NCBI GenBank assembly: GCA_038213835.1
Contig: JBBQSN010000072.1
Location: 1-17,505, forward strand
Length of the DNA stretch: 17,505 bases
Direction of reading: 5' to 3'
From: JBBQSN01 sp038213835
GTDB lineage: Bacteria > Actinomycetota > Actinomycetes > Actinomycetales > CAWJMD01
The notes beneath the pieces were generated by a model that saw only the letters and a program-made list of their open reading frames with translations, was not told where the DNA came from and made no database searches. Every line of letters begins with the position of its first letter. Positions within the stretch are counted from its first letter, which is position 1. The position numbers and the translations under genes were made by a program. Positions 12,593 to 17,505 of this stretch are shown here, piece by piece.

Positions 12593-13480
12593 ATGGAACC
12601 CGCCCCGCAGCCCGGTTCGCGCCTGCGCGACAGGCTCGAGGGGCCGCAGGGTCCCGAGAGCGACGAGTACGTCGGGCCGCGCGACCTCACGTCGTGGGAC
12701 ACGCGCCTGGGACGCCGGGTCGCGGGCCTGGCGCGCTGGGCCTGGCACCGGGGCGAGGGGGTCTGGGGCTGGGCGGCGCCGCGCTGGGCGATCCTGCTGA
12801 CGATCGGACTCGGGCTGGTGGTGGCCGGGCTGATGGCGGGTGGCACGGCCGAGATCTACGAGGGCGTGGTCGAGGGCGACGGCGTGGCCGGCCTCGACCA
12901 GCCCGTGCTCGACGCCGCGGTGCGGACCCGCTCGGACGGGCTGAACACGGCCGTCACCGCGTTCACCGACCTCGGCGGCACGGTCGGGATGCCGATCCTG
13001 GCGTGCACGGTCGCGATCGGCCTGGCGCTGATCTGGCGGTCGTGGTCACCGGTCGCGCTGATCGCGATCACCGCCACGGGGTCGCTGCTGATGACGAGCG
13101 TGGGCAAGGCGGCGGTCGGACGGTCCCGTCCGCCGCTGGCGGAGGCGGTACCTCCGTTCGAGAGCTCGTTCTCGTTCCCGAGCGGCCACTCGCTGAACTC
13201 GATGGCGATCGCGGGGATCGTCGCGTACCTGCTGGTGCGTCGGCTGCGGCACCGCTGGGCCCGGACGCTGGCGGTCGCGGGGTGCGTCCTGTTCGCGCTC
13301 GCGATGGGTGCCTCGCGGGTCTATCTCGGCCACCACTGGGTCACCGACGTGGTCACGGCGTGGGCGCTCGCGCTCGGCTGGCTGGCCCTGGTGATCACCG
13401 GCCACCGGCTCTGGCTCACCGTCCGGCGGCGCAGGGCGGCCCACGACCCCGTGCCCGCCCCGGTGCACGACCAGGGCTGA
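12593..13480 (+). CDS. PAP2-family membrane phosphatase
   Basis: This 295-residue protein has the three-part acid phosphatase signature: K172 to R179-P180 (KAAVGRSRP), PSGH at 196-199 with H199, and SRVYLGHHWVTD at 241-252 with R242, H248 and D252. About six hydrophobic segments surround it, after a polar N-terminus of about 60 residues. Enzymes of this type remove phosphate from phosphatidic acid, phosphatidylglycerol phosphate or undecaprenyl pyrophosphate at the membrane. The substrate is not predictable here. The ATG is chosen because GAGACT lies 6 nt upstream in leaderless spacing and because it follows the divergent promoter region. The VOC gene begins 20 bp after its stop, so co-transcription is possible. 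Confidence 0.92.
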   Translation: MEPAPQPGSRLRDRLEGPQGPESDEYVGPRDLTSWDTRLGRRVAGLARWAWHRGEGVWGWAAPRWAILLTIGLGLVVAGLMAGGTAEIYEGVVEGDGVAGLDQPVLDAAVRTRSDGLNTAVTAFTDLGGTVGMPILACTVAIGLALIWRSWSPVALIAITATGSLLMTSVGKAAVGRSRPPLAEAVPPFESSFSFPSGHSLNSMAIAGIVAYLLVRRLRHRWARTLAVAGCVLFALAMGASRVYLGHHWVTDVVTAWALALGWLALVITGHRLWLTVRRRRAAHDPVPAPVHDQG

Positions 13481-13500
13481 ACGTCTGCCACGATCGGGCC

Positions 13501-14139
13501 ATGCGCCTGGACCACGTGTCGTACGCCGCAGAGAACGACGGACTGCGTGCCACCGCCCAGCGTCTGGCGGACGCCCTCGGCGTCGAGCTGCTCGACGGGG
13601 GCATCCACCCCCGCTTCGGCACCCGCAACATGCTGCTCCCGCTCGACGGCCTGCAGTACGTCGAGGTGGTCGAGGTGCTCGACCATCCGGCGTCCGACAA
13701 GGCCCCCTTCGGTCAGGCCGTCCGGGCCCGGTCCGAGGCCGGCGGCGGTTGGCTCGGCTGGGTGGTGTCAGTCGACGACATCGGTCCGCTCGAGGAGCGG
13801 CTGGGCAGGCCCGCGGTCGTGGGCAACCGGCACCGCCCCGACGGCGTCGAGCTCACCTGGAAGCAGCTGGGCCTCAAGGGCCTGATGTCCGACCCGCAGC
13901 TGCCCTACATGGTGCAGTGGACCATCGAGGACGCCCTGCGCCCCGGCGCCGACAAGCCGTCCCCGGTGAGCATCGCCGGCCTCCAGATCGCCGGCGACCC
14001 CTCGCGGGTCACCGAGTGGCTCGGCACCGACGTCGGCGAGCCGCTGTCCGACGTGCAGGTCGACTGGGTCGCCCCCCACGGCACCCCGGGCCTGCTGGCC
14101 GTCGACTTCGCGACGGCGAGTGGTCCCGTCCGGATCTGA
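13501..14139 (+). CDS. VOC-superfamily (glyoxalase-like) protein
   Basis: This 212-residue protein begins MRLDHVSYAAENDGL, with the metal-site His5 of a VOC domain, followed by LGVELLDGGIHPRFGTRNML and LPLDGLQYVEVVEVLDHPAS. These segments resemble Glyoxalase_3-like domains (Pfam PF13468). A second half (about 140-212) reads VSIAGLQIAGDPSRVTEWLG, consistent with a partly degenerate second repeat. Family members include lyases, dioxygenases and antibiotic-binding proteins, so no reaction is assigned. CACGAT lies 6 nt upstream of the ATG, suggesting its own leaderless promoter within the end of the PAP2 gene and the 20-bp gap. It ends 65 bp from the convergent exporter gene. Confidence 0.85.
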   Translation: MRLDHVSYAAENDGLRATAQRLADALGVELLDGGIHPRFGTRNMLLPLDGLQYVEVVEVLDHPASDKAPFGQAVRARSEAGGGWLGWVVSVDDIGPLEERLGRPAVVGNRHRPDGVELTWKQLGLKGLMSDPQLPYMVQWTIEDALRPGADKPSPVSIAGLQIAGDPSRVTEWLGTDVGEPLSDVQVDWVAPHGTPGLLAVDFATASGPVRI

Positions 14140-14145
14140 CCCTGA

Positions 14146-14159
14146 CCCTGCGGCCAGGG
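14146..14159 (+). terminator. Weak hairpin between convergent genes
   Basis: CCCTG-CGGC-CAGGG forms a five-base-pair stem 6 nt after the VOC stop, in the 65-bp gap between two convergent genes. It has no U-tract and is short, so the call is tentative. Confidence 0.25.
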
Positions 14160-14204
14160 GCCGCCGCAGCTCGGACACGTCCGGCGTCAGGGCGCCGCTG
14201 CCGA

Positions 14205-14519
14205 TCAGTGCGTCAGCTTCAGCCCGACCACGCAGCCGACCAGCCCCGCGAGCAGCAGCAGCCGCACGACCGAGACCGGCTCGGCCCCGGTCACCATGGC
14301 GTAGGTGACGGTCAGCGCCGCGCCGATGCCGACCCAGACGGCGTACGACGTGCCGACCGGGAGCTCGCGCATCGCGTAGGCCAGGCCGGCCATGCTGAGC
14401 AGCAGGCTGACCCCGAAGACCACCGACGGGACCGGACGGGAGAAGCCCTCCGAGCGTCCGAGCGCGGTGGCCCAGACGGCTTCCAGCACGCCGGAGATGA
14501 TGAGGATGATCCAGGACAT
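14205..14519 (-). CDS. gdx: SMR-family guanidinium exporter (Gdx/SugE type)
   Basis: This 104-residue, four-TM protein has exact small-multidrug-resistance length. Its first helix reads SWIILIISGVLEAVWATAL, with the essential E13 and the G10/W16/A17 pattern of the Gdx (formerly SugE) subgroup. Later segments LPVGTSYAVWVGIGAALTVT and a C-terminal LVGCVVGLKLTH also fit. Gdx proteins form antiparallel homodimers that exchange guanidinium for protons and detoxify the cell. A guanidine-III riboswitch immediately upstream supports this over a quaternary-ammonium pump. The ATG is chosen because GGAGG lies 5 nt upstream; the frame is open upstream but runs through the riboswitch. Residues 21-22 are Gly-Arg where many Gdx proteins have Lys, a minor deviation. 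Confidence 0.93.
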   Translation of the reverse strand: MSWIILIISGVLEAVWATALGRSEGFSRPVPSVVFGVSLLLSMAGLAYAMRELPVGTSYAVWVGIGAALTVTYAMVTGAEPVSVVRLLLLAGLVGCVVGLKLTH

Positions 14520-14524
14520 GACTG

Positions 14525-14529
14525 CCTCC
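14525..14529 (-). promoter_or_regulatory. Ribosome-binding site under riboswitch control
   Basis: GGAGG lies 5 nt before the exporter ATG and 2 nt after the aptamer's 3' strand. The aptamer's CTC (14535-14533) can pair with GAG of this site (14528-14526) across a four-base loop when it is not held in the aptamer. This suggests a translational on-switch (inference). Confidence 0.55.
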
Positions 14530-14531
14530 GT

Positions 14532-14575
14532 GGAGCCGTCTTGTCGCTGTCCGGGTACGGCGCCGCTCGTCCGGG
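14532..14575 (-). ncRNA. Guanidine-III riboswitch aptamer (ykkC-III)
   Basis: Reading 5' to 3' on the minus strand, the blocks are CCCGGACGAG, GGCGCCGTACCCGGACAG, then CGACAAGACGGCTCC. These match from memory the conserved guanidine-III (ykkC-III) core known from the Thermobifida fusca structure: CCGGACGAG, GCGCCGUACCCGG, ACAAGACGGC. The two CCGG blocks can pair, and GGCGCCGT pairs with ACGGCTCC with one mismatch, giving the compact pseudoknot. It ends 12 nt before the ATG of a Gdx-type exporter, the expected genetic partner of this class. It probably controls translation rather than termination, because no terminator lies between it and the gene. Confidence 0.92.
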
Positions 14576-14603
14576 AACCCCTCGGGGGCTCTGGGACCGA
14601 GCC

Positions 14604-14609
14604 TGTCAA
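14604..14609 (-). promoter_or_regulatory. Candidate -35 element for the exporter
   Basis: TTGACA, a perfect -35 consensus, lies about 30 nt upstream of the riboswitch on the minus strand. No convincing TANNNT box is found 16-19 nt downstream, so the call is weak. A start near here would put the whole aptamer in the 5' leader. Confidence 0.3.
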
Positions 14610-14672
14610 CCCACACGGCGGTCGGCAAGCGCGCGGGTGGTGACCTCGGTCTCCACCGGTGTGCCCGGCGCG

Positions 14673-15452
14673 TCAGCGCAGGCCGAGATCGTCCGCGAAC
14701 AGGTCGTACCCGACGAAGGCGACGACGTCGAGGAGCGTGTGCGCGACGACCAGCGGCATCACGCGTCTCCAGCGCAGGTACACGTAGCCGAACACCAGAC
14801 CCATGACGACGTTGCCGACGAACGGCCCGAAGCCCTGGTACAGGTGGTACGACCCGCGCAGGACCGCGGAGACCGCGACGACCACCGGTGCGGCCCAGCG
14901 CATCTGCTGCAGGCGCTCGAAGAGGTACCCGACGACCACGACCTCCTCGAGGACGGCGTTCTTCAGCGCCGACAGCAGCAGCACCGGGATCGTCCACCAG
15001 TAGGCGTTCAACGCTGCGGGCACGACCTCGGCGGTGATGCCGATCGCCCGGCCCGCGAAGTACAACCCCAGACCGGGCAGCCCGATCAGCGCCGCGAGGC
15101 CCACGCCGGCGGCCACGTCTCGCAAGGGGTGCCGCAGGTCGAACCCCAGTCGCCGGGTGGCCGAACGTCCCGGTTCGGAGAGCAGGAAGAGGCCGAGAGC
15201 CACTGGCACGAGCGCGAACCCGATACCGAGCACCTGGTATGTGAGGTCGAGGTAGGACCGCTCGCTGCGGGAGGCGTTCAGGGTCGCGGTGGCCTCGCCG
15301 ATCGGGCCCTGGGTCAGCTTCGCGACCAGGCTGGTGACCGCGTAGACGGCGGACTGCCCGAGCGACAGTCCCAGGACGATGAGGACCTCGGCGCCGAGAC
15401 GCCGCCGGTCCGGAACCGCGGGGGCGGCATCGACGGTCGGCGCCTCGCTCAT
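14673..15452 (-). CDS. CPBP-family intramembrane metalloprotease
   Basis: This 259-residue membrane protein has all three motifs of the CPBP (CAAX-protease/bacteriocin-processing, Abi) family: E169-E170 with R180 in VLEEVVVVGYLFERL, H203 in LRGSYHLYQGFG, and H238 with D242 in VVAHTLLDVV. These would form an intramembrane metal site. About seven hydrophobic segments are visible, after a polar N-terminus of about 20 residues. The substrate is unknown. The ATG is chosen because TACGCT (15464-15459) lies 6 nt upstream; that box overlaps the reading-through region near the stop of the secreted-protein gene (15470). The 153-bp gap downstream contains the promoter region and riboswitch of the exporter. 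Confidence 0.9.
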   Translation of the reverse strand: MSEAPTVDAAPAVPDRRRLGAEVLIVLGLSLGQSAVYAVTSLVAKLTQGPIGEATATLNASRSERSYLDLTYQVLGIGFALVPVALGLFLLSEPGRSATRRLGFDLRHPLRDVAAGVGLAALIGLPGLGLYFAGRAIGITAEVVPAALNAYWWTIPVLLLSALKNAVLEEVVVVGYLFERLQQMRWAAPVVVAVSAVLRGSYHLYQGFGPFVGNVVMGLVFGYVYLRWRRVMPLVVAHTLLDVVAFVGYDLFADDLGLR

Positions 15453-15458
15453 CCGCGC

Positions 15459-15464
15459 AGCGTA
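15459..15464 (-). promoter_or_regulatory. -10 box of leaderless promoter
   Basis: TACGCT lies 6 nt upstream of the CPBP ATG (15452), inside the 17-bp gap after the secreted-protein gene. This allows transcription of the protease gene independently of the gene before it. Confidence 0.5.
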
Positions 15465-15469
15465 GGCGC

Positions 15470-16150
15470 TCAGCCGTCGCCGTCCGGGCCGGAGTCGTCC
15501 GTGCCGGAGTCGTCCGGGGGGCCATCGTCCCCCTGGCCGCCGGGGCCGCCGCGCATCCCCGGGCCGCCGGCAGGGCCGGTTCGGTCCAGGCCCTCGGTGA
15601 TCCTCTCGGTGAGCCTGCTGCCGATCTCGTCGGCCTCCGCCTGGGTGAGGTCGCCGGCCGTGACCCGCTCGGTCAGCACCTTCTCGGCCTCGGTGACCAG
15701 GGCGGAGACCAGGTCGCGGCGGTCGACGCCCTCGGCGTCGGCGACCTCGCCCAGGGTCTCCCCGGCCAGGAGCCGGTCGCGCACGGCGTCATCCTCGAGC
15801 CCGAGGGTGGTCGCCGCGGTGGCCAGGCCCTGGCGCAGGACGTCGCCCATGGCTCCCGGTCCGCTGTGCCCGTGAGCACCACGACCCTCCGGCGCGGCCT
15901 CGGCCAGCGTCCTGGCCACGGCGTCGGCCTGGTCCTGGGTGATCGTGCCGTCGGTGACCAGGCCGGCCAGATGCTCGGCGATCGTCTCGGTGCGGCCGGC
16001 CGGCCGCTCGGCCCCGGTGGCAGCGTCGGGGGTGGCGTCCTCGGTGGCGGTGCTCGCGGCCTGCAGGGCCGGGACGGCGACGGCCACGCCGCCGATGGTG
16101 GTCAGGGCCAGGACACCTCCGGCCGCCAGGGCGACGGTCTTGCTGCGCAT
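15470..16150 (-). CDS. Secreted protein with TIT-QAD repeats, function unknown
   Basis: I do not recognise a named family. This 226-residue protein has a Sec signal peptide: basic MRSK, a hydrophobic core to about residue 27, and probable cleavage near VPALQA. The mature part has two related segments, VTDGTITQDQADAVARTLAE (about 65-84) and VTAGDLTQAEADEIGSRLTE (about 167-186), each a short helix-turn-helix-like repeat. Between them lies LAGETLGEVADAEGVDRRDL. The C-terminal 35 residues are Gly/Pro/Asp-rich and disordered, with no LPXTG anchor. GAGGAGG lies 6 nt before the ATG. An upstream 11-bp repeat array suggests two-component control. Confidence 0.75.
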   Translation of the reverse strand: MRSKTVALAAGGVLALTTIGGVAVAVPALQAASTATEDATPDAATGAERPAGRTETIAEHLAGLVTDGTITQDQADAVARTLAEAAPEGRGAHGHSGPGAMGDVLRQGLATAATTLGLEDDAVRDRLLAGETLGEVADAEGVDRRDLVSALVTEAEKVLTERVTAGDLTQAEADEIGSRLTERITEGLDRTGPAGGPGMRGGPGGQGDDGPPDDSGTDDSGPDGDG

Positions 16151-16202
16151 CGTGTCCTCCTCGTCGTGACCGCGGGCTGGACGCTCGTGGCGCTCGAGGA
16201 CC

Positions 16203-16249
16203 AGCGTCGGCCCCGAACCTGGCAGCAGGCTGGGCGCAGGCTAGGAGCT
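16203..16249 (-). promoter_or_regulatory. Promoter with three 11-bp direct repeats (response-regulator-like box)
   Basis: On the plus strand the units are ACCTGGCAGCA (16217-16227), GGCTGGGCGCA (16228-16238) and GGCTAGGAGCT (16239-16249). The 11-bp phase is that of OmpR/PhoB-family operators. On the minus strand they lie just upstream of a -10-like GACGCT (16208-16203), where a -35 would be, as at activator-dependent promoters. The third unit overlaps the purB stop. The regulator is not in the window. Confidence 0.45.
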
Positions 16250-17505
16250 CGCCCCGGCAGACCCTGCGGAGCCCGCGTCCAGGTGGTCGACCAGCCGGGA
16301 CGCCAGGCCGGTGTACGTGGCGGGGGACAGGTCGGCCAGCCGCGCCTGGACGTCGTCGGGCAGGCCGAGCGCGAGGACGAACTCGCGCATCGCGGTGGCG
16401 TCGACCCGGTGCCCGCGGGTGAGCTCCTTGAGCCGCTCGTACGGGTTCTCCATCCCGGACGCCCCGGCCACGCCCGCGGCGCGCATGGCCGACTGGACGG
16501 CCTCGCCCAGCACCTCCCAGTTGGCGTCGAGGTCGCGCTCCATCGCGCCGGGGGCGGCGTCCAGCCCGGCCAGGCCGCGGGCGACGTTGTCGATCGCGAG
16601 CAGCGAGTGCCCGAACGCGGTGCCGATGTTCCGCTGCATCGAGGAGTCGGTGAGGTCGCGCTGCAGCCGGCTGGTCACCAGGGTCGAGGCCAGGACGTCG
16701 AGCAGCGCGCACGAGACCTCGAGGTTCGCCTCGGCGTTCTCGAACCGGATCGGGTTGACCTTGTGCGGCATCGTCGACGAACCGGTCGACCCGTGCGCCC
16801 CGAGCTGCTGGGCGAAGTAGCCCATCGAGATGTACGTCCAGGCGTCGGTGGCGAGGTTGTGCAGCACCCGGTTGAACCGCGCCACGTCGGAGTACAGCTC
16901 GGCCTGCCAGTCGTGCGACTCGATCTGGGTGGTGAGCGGGTTCCAGGACAGCCCGAGACCCTCGACGAAGGTGCGCGAGACCTGCTCCCAGTCGGCGTCC
17001 GGCACCGCGGCCAGGTGTGCGCCGTAGGTACCGGTGGCGCCGTTGAGCTTGCCGAGGAACTGCGCCCGGCCGATCCGGTCGAGCTGGCGGCCCAGCCGGC
17101 GCGCGAGCACCGCGAGCTCCTTGCCGAGCGTGGTGGGGGTGGCCGGCTGGCCGTGGGTGTGGGCGAGCATCGGCTGGTCGCGCAGGTCGCGGGCCATCGC
17201 CTCCACCTGCTCCACCAGGGCCCGGGCCCTGGGCAGCCAGACCAGCTGGACGGCGTCACGCACCATCAGGGCGTAGGACAGGTTGTTGACGTCCTCGCTG
17301 GTGCAGCAGAAGTGCACGAGCTCGGTCGCGGCCTCGCTCGCCGTGCGGGTCAGCCGGCGCTTGACGAAGTACTCGACCGCCTTGACGTCGTGCGCGGTCT
17401 CGCGCTCGATCTCGCCGAGCTCGCGCACCTCGTCCGGCCCGAACTCCTCGACCGCGCGTCGCAGCCGGGCCTTCTCGCCCTCGACCAGCGGCTCGGCGCC
17501 CGGCA
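16241..17505 (-). CDS. purB: Adenylosuccinate lyase, 5' end beyond the window
   Basis: The gene is open to the window edge: the frame continues through PGAEPLVEGEKARLRRAVEE before RELGEIERETAHDVKAVEYF, so about 420 of an expected 470 residues are present. The fumarase/aspartase-superfamily signature GSSTMPHKVNP (near 16757-16790) includes the catalytic Ser loop, and THGQPATPTTLGKE carries the conserved His. The long spacing and SMQRNIGTAFGHSLLAIDNV match the E. coli-type PurB. It cleaves succinylaminoimidazole-carboxamide ribotide and adenylosuccinate, two steps of purine synthesis, in the cytosol. The C-terminus ends in an Ala/Gly/Ser-rich tail. The secreted-protein gene follows 90 bp downstream with its own apparent promoter. 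Confidence 0.96.
   Translation of the reverse strand, partial: PGAEPLVEGEKARLRRAVEEFGPDEVRELGEIERETAHDVKAVEYFVKRRLTRTASEAATELVHFCCTSEDVNNLSYALMVRDAVQLVWLPRARALVEQVEAMARDLRDQPMLAHTHGQPATPTTLGKELAVLARRLGRQLDRIGRAQFLGKLNGATGTYGAHLAAVPDADWEQVSRTFVEGLGLSWNPLTTQIESHDWQAELYSDVARFNRVLHNLATDAWTYISMGYFAQQLGAHGSTGSSTMPHKVNPIRFENAEANLEVSCALLDVLASTLVTSRLQRDLTDSSMQRNIGTAFGHSLLAIDNVARGLAGLDAAPGAMERDLDANWEVLGEAVQSAMRAAGVAGASGMENPYERLKELTRGHRVDATAMREFVLALGLPDDVQARLADLSPATYTGLASRLVDHLDAGSAGSAGASS

Noticed and set aside
12323..13480. PAP2 protein with a 90-residue N-terminal extension
   Set aside because: The extension is antisense to the minus-strand membrane gene and crosses the divergent promoter. The start at 12593 gives a normal-length family member.
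14205..14609. A 134-residue version of the SMR protein
   Set aside because: The extra 30 codons lie over the guanidine-III riboswitch and are not conserved-looking. The ATG at 14519 has an ideal ribosome-binding site and gives E13 at the canonical position.
6194..16240. A defence island or natural-product cluster (CPBP proteins, DNA glycosylase, VOC proteins, ABC exporter, cyclase)
   Set aside because: The genes are in separate short units with their own promoters on both strands, no toxin, nuclease, core synthase or tailoring set is present, and purB adjoins. Ordinary chromosomal context is the simpler reading.
16241..17428. purB starting at the GTG at 17428
   Set aside because: The frame continues with recognisable PurB-like sequence (PLVEGEKARLRRAVEEF) to the window edge, so the true start is outside.
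1..17505. tRNA, rRNA, CRISPR arrays, transposases, attachment sites
   Set aside because: No such sequence was recognised by eye. Low-complexity GC repeats are short and local, and no transposase or integrase-like protein is encoded.

Overview
The window is very G+C-rich and densely coded on both strands. Several genes start directly at an ATG or GTG lying 6-7 nt downstream of a TANNNT -10 box (leaderless style), and regulators are of TetR, MarR and winged-helix type. This suggests a high-GC actinobacterium, possibly a Nocardioidaceae member; the family placement is inference. No rRNA, tRNA, insertion sequence, prophage or CRISPR array was seen, and no gene-free stretch exceeds 300 bases.

Layout. 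1-2871: the 5' part of an unknown gene (minus), then a TetR regulator and a short-chain dehydrogenase (minus) diverging from an acyl-CoA dehydrogenase (plus), which looks like a small acyl-CoA degradation locus. 2938-3414: a MarR regulator. 3503-6193: a four-gene operon (six-TM membrane protein, winged-helix regulator, ABC ATPase, ABC permease) in which every junction is a 4-nt ATGA overlap, behind a promoter carrying two palindromes. 6260-7474: a CrtY-type lycopene cyclase homologue with no other carotenoid gene in view. 7532-9240: a CPBP-family membrane protein translationally coupled to an NAD(P)-binding SDR. 9408-11258: a DUF1801 protein and an AlkX/YcaQ-type DNA glycosylase, separated by a 225-bp gap holding a gene-like remnant and an 11-bp tandem repeat. 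11265-12528 (minus): a two-domain VOC protein lacking its usual N-terminus and a small membrane protein whose start codon sits inside a perfect 14-bp palindrome. 12593-14139 (plus): a PAP2 phosphatase and a second VOC protein. 14205-16150 (minus): a Gdx-type SMR guanidinium exporter behind a guanidine-III riboswitch, a canonical CPBP protein, and a secreted protein whose promoter has three 11-bp direct repeats. 16241-17505 (minus): most of purB, cut by the window edge.

The strongest functional story is the guanidine-III riboswitch plus Gdx exporter, which is a known class. The least explained elements are the doubly palindromic promoter of the ABC operon, the TTGAACATGTTCAA operator on a start codon, the truncated VOC gene, and the orphan lycopene cyclase. 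I do not see a convincing new multi-gene defence or biosynthetic system; most genes are housekeeping or small accessory functions.
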